A stretch of 64,000 nucleotides of DNA from Streptomyces sp. NBC_01717 (GTDB taxonomy: Bacteria; Actinomycetota; Actinomycetes; Streptomycetales; Streptomycetaceae): assembly GCF_036248255.1 (NCBI RefSeq), contig NZ_CP109178.1:930001-994000 (forward strand), read 5' to 3'. The translations under genes and the position numbers were made by a program. The notes under the pieces were generated by a model that was not told where the DNA came from, made no database searches, and saw only the letters and a program-made list of their open reading frames with translations. This document shows, in pieces, positions 19,231 to 28,875 of this stretch; position 1 is the first letter of the stretch; every line of letters starts with the position of its first letter.

Positions 19231-20556
19231 ATGCGGGAAACGACGCCAGACCCGTCCCCACCGGACGATCGCTCCGGCCACGGCTCGGGCGAAGAAGCCG
19301 ATGTGATCGTGGTGGGGGCGGGGCCTGCGGGCTCCTCAGCAGCCTTCCACCTCGCCAAGGCGGGCATCGATGTCCTGCTCCTGGAAAAGGCCCAATTCCC
19401 CCGGGAAAAGGTGTGCGGGGACGGCCTGACCCCGCGGGCGGTGTACCAGCTCATCCGGATGGGCATCGACATCAAGGCTCCGGGGTGGACGCGTTCACGC
19501 GGTATGCGATGGGTGGCCGGTGAGCATCAGGTGCACATCGACTGGCCGGCCCTGGGGCGCTACCCGGACTTCGGCCTCTCGCGGAGCCGGCAGGACTTCG
19601 ACGACATCCTCGCCCACCACGCCGTTGAAGCCGGAGCACGGTTGCGCAGCGGCGTGAAGGTGACCCGGCCCGTGACCGACCGCACCGGCCGCATCACCGG
19701 CGTCACCGCCGCCGCAGGAACGAAGGAGCCGGTGGCCTTCCACGCACCCGTCGTCATCGCCGCCGACGGCGCCTCCGCCCGCCTCGCCCTCGCCATGGGT
19801 GTGCAGCGGGACAAGAACAAGCAGATCGCGACGGCCGCTCGGCGCTACTACCGCAGCCCGGAAAGGTCGCAGGAGGAGTACCTGGAGTTGTGGGCCGATC
19901 TCCGCTTCCCAGGGAGCGATCACTACCTGCCCGGGTACGGCTGGATCTTTCCGATGGGAGACGGTCGCGTCAACGTCGGGCTCGGTGCGCTGCCTCACCG
20001 GCGGCACGGCACCGCGGATCTGCGGACCACGTTGGACCAGTGGCTGGCCCGCACTCCTGACGCCTGGGGACTGCGTGAGGAGAACGCCGAGGGCCCTGTC
20101 CGGAGCGCGGCGCTGCCCCTGGGTTTCAACCGCCATCCCCTCTACACCCGGGGGCTTCTCCTGGTCGGCGACTCCGGAGGCATGATCAGCCCCTGGAACG
20201 GGGAGGGCATCGGCCAGGCCATGGAAGCCGGCGAGGTCGCAGCCGAGAGCGTCGCGCTCGCCCTCGCCCTTCCTCCGGGCTCCGGGCGGGAGCGAGTGCT
20301 GCATGGCTACCCTGTCGAGATGAACCGCCGCTGGGGGCGCTACTACCGTCTCGGCAACGCGGCCGCCGACGTCATCTTCAGCCGTTCGGGCTTCCAACCG
20401 ATCCTCAACCGGTACGTCATGGGATCGCCGTTTCTGCTCAACACCCTGGCCCGGATGCTCACCAACCTCACGGACAAGCCCTCGCGCGACGTGATCGACC
20501 ACGTACTCAACACTGTCGTCCGTCTGGTCCCGGCACCGAATGTGCGCAGACGCTGA
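19231..20556 (+). CDS. geranylgeranyl reductase family FAD-dependent oxidoreductase
   Basis: 441 residues from MRETTPDPSP, preceded by GGAAAGGGG; longer starts are possible. The FAD dinucleotide motif VVGAGPAGSSAAFHL opens the protein, followed by the GGR-family signature FPREKVCGDGLTPRAV, in which the CGDG element is diagnostic. The second FAD motif is GDSGGMISPWNGEGIGQAMEAG. Members reduce double bonds in isoprenoid chains, for example menaquinone side chains (MenJ) or archaeal lipids. No isoprenoid, quinone or respiratory genes are adjacent, so the substrate is open. It stands alone between two long gaps. Confidence 0.87.
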   Translation: MRETTPDPSPPDDRSGHGSGEEADVIVVGAGPAGSSAAFHLAKAGIDVLLLEKAQFPREKVCGDGLTPRAVYQLIRMGIDIKAPGWTRSRGMRWVAGEHQVHIDWPALGRYPDFGLSRSRQDFDDILAHHAVEAGARLRSGVKVTRPVTDRTGRITGVTAAAGTKEPVAFHAPVVIAADGASARLALAMGVQRDKNKQIATAARRYYRSPERSQEEYLELWADLRFPGSDHYLPGYGWIFPMGDGRVNVGLGALPHRRHGTADLRTTLDQWLARTPDAWGLREENAEGPVRSAALPLGFNRHPLYTRGLLLVGDSGGMISPWNGEGIGQAMEAGEVAAESVALALALPPGSGRERVLHGYPVEMNRRWGRYYRLGNAAADVIFSRSGFQPILNRYVMGSPFLLNTLARMLTNLTDKPSRDVIDHVLNTVVRLVPAPNVRRR

Positions 20557-20917
20557 ACAATCCGTCGGCGGTGGCTCTTCTCCCTGCCGGTGGACTTCGG
20601 GCCGGGGCATGTGGGCTCAGGCGGCGAACTCGGCGGGCCCGGATCGAGCGGGAGGTGAGGCGCCCGGAGCGGATCTCCGAGCGCCTTGCCCTGCGGGTGG
20701 ACGGCCTAGTCAGGCGTGGCCGCCCACGCTGCCGGGCCGGCTGCGGCGCGTCAGGCGCGGGCGCCGAAGTGTCACGTGGGGGCGCGCTGTCCACGGGTTT
20801 GGCGGCCGAGCCGATGACCGCGGCCAGAGCTCCTGGCCGACATCACCGAGGCGCGGCGGCGTTGTCACCGCTACCGCTCAGGCGCTCTTCTGCAAGTCAC
20901 CGACAGGGTGAAAACGG

Positions 20918-20929
20918 ACCAGTATTGGT
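20918..20929. promoter_or_regulatory. near-palindrome upstream of fucosidase gene
   Basis: ACCAGTATTGGT is symmetric except at the inner pair and lies 36 bp upstream of the -10 box, where an activator would bind. Assignment to the AraC protein is inference from gene context. Confidence 0.3.
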
Positions 20930-20964
20930 GACTGCGCCCCACGCGCGGACGGCGTACCTCTGCC

Positions 20965-20970
20965 TAGCGT
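20965..20970 (+). promoter_or_regulatory. -10 box of GH29 gene, leaderless arrangement
   Basis: TAGCGT is followed by six bases (GATCGC) and the ATG. There is no ribosome site before the start, so a leaderless transcript is predicted. Confidence 0.55.
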
Positions 20971-20976
20971 GATCGC

Positions 20977-22254
20977 ATGCCAATGCAGCCCTGGTTCTCC
21001 GATGCCAAGTTGGGCATCTTCATCCACTACGGGATCTACGCCGTCGACGGCGTCCCCGAGTCCTGGTCGTTCTACACCGGCAAGGTCCCGCACGAGCAGT
21101 ACATGAAACAGCTCGACCGCTTCACCGCCTCGAAGTACGACCCGAAGGCCTGGGCGGAGCTGTTCGCGCGCGTGGGGGCCAAGTACGCGGTGCTGACAGC
21201 ACGCCACCACGACGGCGTCGCCCTCTGGGACACCGAGCAGGGCGACCTGAATGTCGTGCGGCACACGCCCGCAGGCCGCGACCTCCTTGCCGGGTACGCC
21301 GACGCGCTGCGCGAGCAGGGCCTCAAGGTCGGCCTCTACTACTCGCACTCGGACTGGAACCACCCCGACTACGCGAGCACGGTGCACACCGAACCGCCGA
21401 ACGAGGAGGTGGCCGGCAACCGTTACGCCTCGGCCGCGCCCGGCGCGGAGGACCCGGAGGCCTGGGCACGCTTCCTGGCGTACCGCAATGCCCAGGTCGC
21501 CGAGCTCGTCGAGCACTTCCGTCCCGACCTGCTGTGGTTCGACGGCGAGTGGGAGCGCAGCGAGGAACAGTGGAAGATGCGGGAGCTCTCCGAGGAGATC
21601 CTCGCGGGCAACCCGGACACCGTTCTCAATGCGCGGATGCTCAGTTACGGGGACTACGCCACGCCCGAGCAGGGCGTGCCGCTGCAGGCCCCGGACGGGC
21701 CGTGGGAGCTGTGCCTGACCGTCAACGACTCCTGGGGTTACCAGCACGACGACCACAACCACAAGTCCGTACGCCAGCTGGTGCGCTATTTCGCCGAGAC
21801 CATCGGAATGGGCGGCAATCTGCTCCTCGACGTCGGCCCGAAGGAGGACGGCACGATCCCGGCCGAGCAGGTCGAGCGTCTCGAAGGACTCGGAGGCTGG
21901 ATCGCCAAGCACTGCGGCGCCGTGTACGGCACGGTGGCCGGGCTCCCAGCAGGGCACCACTACGGTCCGAGCACTCTGTCCGCGGATCGTCGCACCCTCT
22001 ATCTGATCTGCTTCGACGCACCGCGCGAGACCATCGGCCTGCGTGGTCTGCGAACCCCGGTCAAGCGTGTGAGCGTGGTCGGTTCGGGCACCGAGCTCGG
22101 CCACCGGGTCATCGGCGGCCTCGGCGAAGTGCCCGGAGTTCAGTGGATCGACGCCCCCACGGGCGCAGATGTGGACGAGGCCGCGGCTGATGTCAGCCGC
22201 CGGCGCGGATCGTGCGCGGCGACGCGCCCAGTTCGCGCCGGCACGCCTTGTTGA
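20977..22254 (+). CDS. GH29 alpha-L-fucosidase (intracellular)
   Basis: 425 residues. The N terminus WFSDAKLGIFIHYGIYAV is the GH29 opening motif; AKYAVLTARHHDGVALWDT forms the substrate pocket, and the catalytic nucleophile is Asp189 in LLWFDGEW. The segment MGGNLLLDVGPKEDGTI is typical of the barrel's end. There is no signal peptide, so it hydrolyses fucosides after uptake. The C terminus (about 330-425) is a short beta domain. The last 62 bases overlap the 3' end of the convergent AraC gene, and the final ~20 residues (SRRRGSCAATRPV...) look like readthrough into that gene rather than conserved sequence. The AraC protein is its likely regulator. Confidence 0.9.
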   Translation: MPMQPWFSDAKLGIFIHYGIYAVDGVPESWSFYTGKVPHEQYMKQLDRFTASKYDPKAWAELFARVGAKYAVLTARHHDGVALWDTEQGDLNVVRHTPAGRDLLAGYADALREQGLKVGLYYSHSDWNHPDYASTVHTEPPNEEVAGNRYASAAPGAEDPEAWARFLAYRNAQVAELVEHFRPDLLWFDGEWERSEEQWKMRELSEEILAGNPDTVLNARMLSYGDYATPEQGVPLQAPDGPWELCLTVNDSWGYQHDDHNHKSVRQLVRYFAETIGMGGNLLLDVGPKEDGTIPAEQVERLEGLGGWIAKHCGAVYGTVAGLPAGHHYGPSTLSADRRTLYLICFDAPRETIGLRGLRTPVKRVSVVGSGTELGHRVIGGLGEVPGVQWIDAPTGADVDEAAADVSRRRGSCAATRPVRAGTPC

Positions 22255-22987
22255 AGGCCTGCAGATCGCCGATGCCCACCGAGGCCGCCACGGCGGGGAT
22301 CGACAGCGTCGACTCGCGGAGCAGGTGCCGGGCCTGCTCCATCCTGCGCCGTCGGATGTAGGCGACGACGGTGCCGCCGGTCTCCGCCCGGAACAACCGG
22401 ATGAGGTGGTTGTGCGAAACCCCGGCGGCCTCCGCCACTTCGGGCACGGACAGCGGCCCTGCCAGGTGGGCCTCGACATGGGCGACGGCCGCGGCGACCG
22501 GGCTGTGCGCCCGCTCGGCGCCCCCGCCGCGGGGCGCCGCGAGCTCGGCAACGCGCCACAGGGCGGCCCACACCTCGGCGGAGGCCCGGGCCCGGCTGCG
22601 CGGAGCCACCGCGACGGCCTGCTGCAGCAGACCGGACAGCATCGGCGCCTCCGCACCGGCGTTCTGCATGAGGGGGACGGTCAACTGCTCGCCGGACTGC
22701 GGAAGTTCCAGGTGGGCGTAGAGGTGCTCGGACCGCCCGCGGTAGCGGTACTGCACCAACGAACCGGGCGGCGCCAGGCTCACGTGCCCCGGGCGGATCG
22801 CGTGCACGACACCGTCGACGGTGAGTTCGCCCGCGTACCGGTACAGATGCAGTTGCCACAGATCCGGCAGCCGGAATACGTCGCGAAGGCTTCCGGTTCC
22901 GTGCACGCCGACGCCCACGCTCGCCACACGAGGTGGCTCGTCCAGGCACACCTGGACGAGGGAGCCGGTCATGGCAGAGCTGCGCAC
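22193..22987 (-). CDS. AraC-family transcriptional regulator
   Basis: 264 residues from GTG. The N-terminal ~140 residues form a cupin-like sugar-sensing fold (LHLYRYAGELTVDGVVHAIRPGHVSLAPPGS). The C-terminal domain has two helix-turn-helix units: LSVPEVAEAAGVSHNHLIRLF and LSIPAVAASVGIGDLQAFNKACR, ending ASPRTIR as usual. TAGGTT lies six bases before the GTG, giving a predicted leaderless mRNA and supporting this start over the internal ATG 15 bases on. The gene converges on and overlaps the GH29 gene, so it probably responds to fucose or a fucoside and activates the fucosidase. Confidence 0.9.
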   Translation of the reverse strand: MRSSAMTGSLVQVCLDEPPRVASVGVGVHGTGSLRDVFRLPDLWQLHLYRYAGELTVDGVVHAIRPGHVSLAPPGSLVQYRYRGRSEHLYAHLELPQSGEQLTVPLMQNAGAEAPMLSGLLQQAVAVAPRSRARASAEVWAALWRVAELAAPRGGGAERAHSPVAAAVAHVEAHLAGPLSVPEVAEAAGVSHNHLIRLFRAETGGTVVAYIRRRRMEQARHLLRESTLSIPAVAASVGIGDLQAFNKACRRELGASPRTIRAGG

Positions 22988-22993
22988 GATGAA

Positions 22994-22999
22994 AACCTA
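22994..22999 (-). promoter_or_regulatory. -10 box of AraC gene, leaderless arrangement
   Basis: On the minus strand TAGGTT, six bases (TTCATC), then GTG. Same geometry as at the convergent fucosidase gene. Confidence 0.5.
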
Positions 23000-23148
23000 C
23001 CAGCGAGGGAGCGGCCACTGCGCCGGGCAAGGTACGCGAGCTGCGGGCGGCGTCCAGCCCGGCAGCCGCGCGTCACCGCCGCCGGCCGGGCCGGCGACGT
23101 ACGCGAGCGGGGCCACCGGACGCCGGGCGGCAGGCAGGGCGTCGCAAA

Positions 23149-24399
23149 CTACTCGTCCACCACGCGCAGCGAGGTGGCATCGGCGGCTGCCGCCCCCAGG
23201 ACCCGGCCAGACGGGGATGCCGCCACCAGCGCGAGAAAGGCCACCGTCTGCGCGGTGATCACCTCGCCGGGCAGGACTATCGGGACGCCCGGCGGACAGG
23301 CCGTCACGGCGGAGGCCGACAGCCGTCCCACGGCCTCGGCCGCGGCAACCGCGCGGCTCTTTGCGAAGTAGGCTTCGCGGACGCTCAGTCGTGAAGGTCC
23401 TGGCGTGGGCGGGGACACCTGCAGCGCCGCATGAGCCGCAGGCCGCGGCGACGGCAGTGCGTGAACGGCATCGATGAACCTCTCCGTACAGGACACGGAT
23501 CCCGCGGCGACCGACGCGACGATCACCGATCCGCTGACGGCCTCGGCCCGGATGCGATGCCCGTCGGCCAACCTGCTGCGGGCGTCGTACGCGCAGATGC
23601 CGCCGGCCCCGGTGTCGACCGCGATACGGAGCGGGTCGGCGGCAGCGATCTCCGGGAGGCGTCCGAATCCATCGCCGACGAGCGCGAACCGCCCCTGGCC
23701 ACGTATCGCGTCCCGGATCCGCTCCGCCGAATCGATGGCGGCCTGTACCCGGTCGCGCGCCGGCGGCAGCACCGTACGGGCCCGCTCCGGATCCCCGCTG
23801 CCTGCCATCGACCGCACGAAGTCGAACGCCTTGTCCACGGAGGACTCCAGCCGCTGCGCCTGCGGACCGTGCCCCAGACGCAGCAGCACCGCCGCCGACG
23901 TCCCCTCCCCGAAAGGGACATGACCGGCGACGACCAGGTCCGCCCCCTGCGTGAGCGCACCGGGCGGGAGGTCCGGGTGGACTCCGCACAGGGGCTCCCG
24001 CCATGTCTCGTCGACCAGCGGCGGAACGCCCGCCGAGTGCGCCGCCCCGGCGAGTGCAGGGATGTCCGCCACCGCCCCGCGCCGGCTGGGTGACACGACG
24101 TGCACGGCGGCCACCTGGTCCTGCGCTGCCAGCACCTGCGCCAGGTCGACGGCCCGCACCACATGCGCGACGCCATGTTTCGGGTCGACCGTCGGCCGCA
24201 GGAATCCGGCGTCGAGCCCGGACAGGACGAGGCCTTCGGTCACCGCGGCAGGGGCGTCACGTTGCACCACCAAGGTGCGCCCGAGTGCGGGAGCCGCGAG
24301 CGCGGCCATGTGGTGACCGAGCGGGGCACCGACAGCCAGGAACCAGGTGCTGCGCGCCATCTGGGCAGAAGGGTGCGGCATCGATATCGAGGTCTCCAT
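23149..24399 (-). CDS. Orn/Lys/Arg decarboxylase homologue lacking the PLP-binding lysine
   Basis: 416 residues, shorter than the usual ~480. The family backbone is clear: SPSRRGAVADIPALAGAAHS, VPPLVDETW (Asp130 for the pyridine nitrogen), HPDLPPGALTQGADLVV, and a C-terminal domain with CPPGVPIVLPGEVI. In active enzymes GADLVV is followed by QSTHK or similar, whose Lys forms the Schiff base with PLP. Here the sequence is AGHVPFG, putting Pro162 at the lysine position. The phosphate-binding loop, normally GST-GN, reads VGAPLGHH. So PLP catalysis looks lost. It lies 313 bp downstream of a polyamine importer operon on the same strand, which suggests a polyamine-related regulatory or ligand-binding role, as inference. 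Confidence 0.8.
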   Translation of the reverse strand: METSISMPHPSAQMARSTWFLAVGAPLGHHMAALAAPALGRTLVVQRDAPAAVTEGLVLSGLDAGFLRPTVDPKHGVAHVVRAVDLAQVLAAQDQVAAVHVVSPSRRGAVADIPALAGAAHSAGVPPLVDETWREPLCGVHPDLPPGALTQGADLVVAGHVPFGEGTSAAVLLRLGHGPQAQRLESSVDKAFDFVRSMAGSGDPERARTVLPPARDRVQAAIDSAERIRDAIRGQGRFALVGDGFGRLPEIAAADPLRIAVDTGAGGICAYDARSRLADGHRIRAEAVSGSVIVASVAAGSVSCTERFIDAVHALPSPRPAAHAALQVSPPTPGPSRLSVREAYFAKSRAVAAAEAVGRLSASAVTACPPGVPIVLPGEVITAQTVAFLALVAASPSGRVLGAAAADATSLRVVDE

Positions 24400-24712
24400 G
24401 AGCGTGGATCACGGGGCGAAGAGGCGACTCCGCGCGGGGAGGTTGGTCTCCCCCGGCCCGGTCGGCGCCGTCCGGCAGCCGTTCGCAGGGTGGACGGACA
24501 CCTCGCGTACGGGCAACGCATTCATCGTCGCCCGTCGCACATCGGTCCCGGGCCCGCCTCCACCTGTGACCCCTACGCCACCGTGCTCGCCCTCGAACTC
24601 GACGGCGAACTCGATCTCTACCGCGGTCAGGGCGAGGGCTGAGCCGGGCGTGGTTCCCGACCGGCATCCCGACGTACGTCAGTGATCCATCGGCGCATGG
24701 TGGCCGTTCCCG
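24400..24712. other. intergenic region, possible gene relic
   Basis: 313 bases. On the plus strand, 24580-24642 ends an open frame with the protein-like sequence PYATVLALELDGELDLYRG and a stop, but there is no start or recognisable upstream part; it may be the 3' remnant of a lost gene. Nothing else is evident. Confidence 0.35.
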
Positions 24713-25528
24713 TCAGATGCGGCTGCCGGAGGCGGTGTCCGACGACAGCCGTTGGGCGAGGTAGATCGGTATGACGGACAACAGGACGAGGACGGCGGCG
24801 ACGACGTTGACGACAGGGGCCTGTTGGGGGCGGGCCATGTTGGAGAAGATCCAGACAGGGAGGGTCTGGACGCCGGGCCCGGCGGTGAAGGTCGTCACGA
24901 CGATCTCGTCGAAGGACAGGGCGAAGGCGAGAAGTCCGCCCGCCACCAGTGCGGAACGCACCAGCGGGAAGGTGATGTCGACGAACGTGCGGAAGGTGTG
25001 GGCCCCGAGGTCCATGGCGGCCTCTTCGTACGATCCGGGCATCCGGCGCAGCCGGGCGATCACGTTGTTGAAGACGACCACGATGCAGAAGGTGGCGTGG
25101 CCGACGATCACCGTGAACATGCCGAGTCCCACTCCGAGGGGTTCGAGGACCGTACGGAAGGCGGTGTTGAGCGCGACGCCGGTGACGATGCCCGGCAGTG
25201 CGATCGGCAGGACGACCACGAAGGAGATGGCCTCGCGTCCGAAGAACTTGTAGCGCTGGCAGGCGAAGGCGATGAGCGTGCCGAGGACCAGGGCGATCGT
25301 GGTCGCGCCGAGCCCGGCCCTGACCGAGGTCCACAGCGCGTCGCGGGCGCCTGAGCTGTGCCAGGCGGCTACCCACCAGTCGAAGGTGAGGCCGGGGGGC
25401 GGCCACCCCGAACTGCGGTCCGGGTTGAGGGAGTTGACGAGGACCAGGAGCAGCGGGACGTAGATCACCGCGAAGCCGAGCCCGGCGGCGATGCGCAGTG
25501 TGACGCGCGCGGGGCGGGAGAGATTCAT
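24713..25528 (-). CDS. polyamine-type ABC transporter permease (PotC-like)
   Basis: 271 residues with about six transmembrane helices (first LRIAAGLGFAVIYVPLLLVLVNSL). The EAA loop, which docks the ATPase, reads YEEAAMDLGAHTFRTFVDITFPLVR. It follows the PotB-like gene by 43 bp as the last gene of the operon. The binding-protein family indicates spermidine/putrescine or related cations. The membrane channel would be formed as a PotB-PotC heterodimer. Confidence 0.88.
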   Translation of the reverse strand: MNLSRPARVTLRIAAGLGFAVIYVPLLLVLVNSLNPDRSSGWPPPGLTFDWWVAAWHSSGARDALWTSVRAGLGATTIALVLGTLIAFACQRYKFFGREAISFVVVLPIALPGIVTGVALNTAFRTVLEPLGVGLGMFTVIVGHATFCIVVVFNNVIARLRRMPGSYEEAAMDLGAHTFRTFVDITFPLVRSALVAGGLLAFALSFDEIVVTTFTAGPGVQTLPVWIFSNMARPQQAPVVNVVAAVLVLLSVIPIYLAQRLSSDTASGSRI

Positions 25529-25571
25529 CGGGGGCCTTCGCTGTGCGTGATACGGAGGTGAAGGAGAGGGG

Positions 25572-26456
25572 TCAGAGGCTGCTGAGGGCTCCGGTACGGC
25601 GCACCGCGAGCAGATAGAGCACGATGATCACGACGGGCACGGTGCCGAGTGCGGCGGCCAGCGGCAGGTCCAGGGTGATGTTGGAGTAGATGAGGTTGCC
25701 GATGAGCTGCGTCTTTCCGCCGACGATCTGTACGGCGATGTAGTCGCCCAGACTGAGCGAGAAGGTGAAGACCGAGCCGGCCGCGATGGACGGAAGAATC
25801 ATCGGCAGCACCACGGAGCGGAAGGTCCGGCCGGTGCGGGCGCCGAGGTCGGCGGACGCGTCCAGGAGGCTGTCCGGGAGCTGCTCGAGTCCGGCGTGGA
25901 TCGGCAGGATCATGTACGGCAGCCACAAGTAGGTCAGCACCAGGACGGTCGCGGTCAGCCCGTAGCCGGGCCCTTCGAGTCCCAGTGGCTTCAGCGCCCA
26001 GTCGAGCAGACCGCCCTGGGCGAGGATGAGCCGCCAGGCATACGCCTTGACCAGGTAGCTGGCCCACAGCGGAGTGAGGATCGCCACGACGAGGAGCGGC
26101 CGCCGCTTGGGGTTCGCGATGCGGGCGGTGTAGAAGGCGATCGGGAAGGCGATCAGTACACACAGCGCGGTGACCGCGAGGGCCACGCCGATGCTGCGCA
26201 GGGCGACCTGACGGTAGACGCCGGTGGTGAACAGCGCAGTGAAGTTGTCCGTGTTCCAGATCTTCACCACGTTGGAGGTGAAGGAGTCCGTGGTCCAGAA
26301 CGCGGAGAGGAACAGCACGGTGAGCGAGCCGAGGTAGGCCAGGGCGAGCCAGGCCAGCGGCGCGGAGAGCAGCAGGGACAGCTGCAGCCGGGGGCGGCGG
26401 TGCAGGGTCCCGGCGAGCCGCCGGACGGATCCGGCGGCAGGCGCGGTGGTGGTCAT
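25572..26456 (-). CDS. polyamine-type ABC transporter permease (PotB-like)
   Basis: 294 residues with six predicted helices after a basic N terminus (first LLLSAPLAWLALAYLGSLTVLFLSAF). The EAA loop is LLDASADLGARTGRTFRSVVLPMILP. It starts 13 bp after the binding-protein stop codon, so translation is probably coupled. It pairs with the PotC-like permease downstream. The order ATPase, binding protein, PotB, PotC differs from the E. coli potABCD order but is common in actinomycetes. Confidence 0.88.
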   Translation of the reverse strand: MTTTAPAAGSVRRLAGTLHRRPRLQLSLLLSAPLAWLALAYLGSLTVLFLSAFWTTDSFTSNVVKIWNTDNFTALFTTGVYRQVALRSIGVALAVTALCVLIAFPIAFYTARIANPKRRPLLVVAILTPLWASYLVKAYAWRLILAQGGLLDWALKPLGLEGPGYGLTATVLVLTYLWLPYMILPIHAGLEQLPDSLLDASADLGARTGRTFRSVVLPMILPSIAAGSVFTFSLSLGDYIAVQIVGGKTQLIGNLIYSNITLDLPLAAALGTVPVVIIVLYLLAVRRTGALSSL

Positions 26457-26469
26457 GGACAGGTGTCCC

Positions 26470-27672
26470 TCAGCCCTTGATCTCGGTCCAGGCCTGGACC
26501 CACTTGGCGTACGGCACGCACTTGGTGTCCGTACGTCCGTCCACGCACTGCGCGATGGGCGTGGTCCAGAAGTGGACGTCCTTCCAGTACGACTCGTCGG
26601 CAGCGTGGTAGGTGGTGCAGTGGTTCTTGTCCGTGGTCAGTGTGCAGGCCTTCGCGTTGGACGGGGCCTCACCGAAGTACTCGGCGACCTGGGCGTTCAC
26701 CTTCGGCGAGATGATCCAATTCATCCAGTTGTAGGCGCAGTTGGGGTGCTTGGCCTTGGCGGAGATCATCCAGGTGTCGGACCAGCCGGTGGCGCCTTCC
26801 TTGGGGAGGACGGCCTCGACCGGGACCTTCTCGGCCTGGGCGGTGTTCAGGATCACCTGCCAGCTGGTGCCGACCACCGAATCGCCGCTCTTGAAGGCGG
26901 AGACCTCCTTCAGGTAGTCGCTCCAGTACTCACCGACGTTGGCGTTCTGATCCTTGAGCAGGTCGACGGCGGCGTCGAACTGCTTCTGGTCCAGGGCGTA
27001 CGGGTCCTTGATGCCGAGGGACGGTTCGGTCTTCATCAGGTACAGGGCGGCGTCCGCGATGTAGATCGGCGAGTCGTACGCCGTGACCTTCCCCTTGTAC
27101 GACGAGGACTTGTCGAAGACCGCGGACCAGGAGTCGGGTGCCGGGGAGACCTTCTTCGTGTTGTACATCAGCAAGTTGGCGCCGCGGCCGTGCGGGATGC
27201 CGTACGAGACACCCTTGACCGAGTTCCACTGCTGGTCCTTCAGCCCGGCGAAGACGTCCTTGTAGTTGGGCACCAACTCGGTGTTGACGGGCGCGGCGTC
27301 GCCGGAGGCGATCAGTCGCAGCGCCGCGTCGCCGGAGGCGGAGACCGCGTCGTACTGACCGGTCTTCATCAGGCTGACCATCTCGTCGGAGGTGCCCGCG
27401 GTCTTGGTGTTGACCTGACAGCCGGTCTGCTTCTCGAAATCGGTGACCCAGTCGACCTTCGGGTCGTTGGAGCCGTCCTCGGCGTATCCGGCCCACGCGA
27501 TCAGGTTCACCTGGCCCTCCGTCTTGCCGAGGGTCTTCTGCGCGGTAAGCTTGGGCGGGGTGAAGTCGCTGCCGCCGGGCGACGTGGCAGCGGTGTTCGA
27601 GGAACCGCAGGCGGTGGCGAGGAGCAGGGCGCCGAGGGCGGCCGCTGCTCGGGACGTTCGGTTCAGACGCAC
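26470..27672 (-). CDS. polyamine-type ABC transporter substrate-binding lipoprotein
   Basis: 400 residues from a GTG preceded by GGAG; starting further upstream would overlap the ATPase gene. Signal MRLNRTSRAAAALGALLLAT ends in the lipobox with Cys22 (ATAC). The mature protein has the spermidine/putrescine-binding PotD/PotF pattern: VNLIAWAGYAEDG, DFEKQTGCQV, DAVSASGDAALRLIASG, YGIPHGRGANLLMYNTK, then TGWSDTWMISAKAKHPNCAYNWMNWI. It captures the ligand outside the membrane and delivers it to the PotBC channel. Four or more cysteines in the C-terminal third (CTLTTDKNHC, CVDGRTDTKC) may form disulfides, a feature of the actinomycete subgroup. The ligand is inferred from family only. Confidence 0.88.
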   Translation of the reverse strand: MRLNRTSRAAAALGALLLATACGSSNTAATSPGGSDFTPPKLTAQKTLGKTEGQVNLIAWAGYAEDGSNDPKVDWVTDFEKQTGCQVNTKTAGTSDEMVSLMKTGQYDAVSASGDAALRLIASGDAAPVNTELVPNYKDVFAGLKDQQWNSVKGVSYGIPHGRGANLLMYNTKKVSPAPDSWSAVFDKSSSYKGKVTAYDSPIYIADAALYLMKTEPSLGIKDPYALDQKQFDAAVDLLKDQNANVGEYWSDYLKEVSAFKSGDSVVGTSWQVILNTAQAEKVPVEAVLPKEGATGWSDTWMISAKAKHPNCAYNWMNWIISPKVNAQVAEYFGEAPSNAKACTLTTDKNHCTTYHAADESYWKDVHFWTTPIAQCVDGRTDTKCVPYAKWVQAWTEIKG

Positions 27673-27725
27673 AGGGTTCTCCACGGGAGGGAAGGGGCGG
27701 GGACGGGTCGTGCGGGTGTGTGCGC

Positions 27726-28763
<1,038 letters not shown>

Positions 28764-28801
28764 GGGGGGAACCTTTCTGGTGCTGTCGGGAGTTGGCCGT
28801 A

Positions 28802-28830
28802 AACATATGAAGTCATAGTTCTAATTTCAA
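28802..28830 (-). promoter_or_regulatory. vegetative-type promoter of the polyamine importer operon
   Basis: On the minus strand the -35 TTGAAA (28830-28825) is separated by 17 bases from the -10 TATGTT (28807-28802). It sits about 40 bp before the potA start and overlaps the space shared with the divergent GntR gene, whose own possible -10 (TAAGGT, 28839-28844) is adjacent. A GntR dimer bound here would block both. Confidence 0.6.
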
Positions 28831-28875
28831 GGCCCCGCTAAGGTAAAAGCCTGGTCAACTGGCAAGGTGGTGTTC

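Larger units (their letters stand above)
20557..20976. other. intergenic region upstream of GH29 fucosidase
   Basis: 420 bases with no credible gene. ACCAGTATTGGT at 20918-20929 is a near-palindrome (10 of 12 positions) within the only AT-richer patch and could be an operator for the nearby AraC regulator. The fucosidase -10 box is at 20965-20970. Confidence 0.45.
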
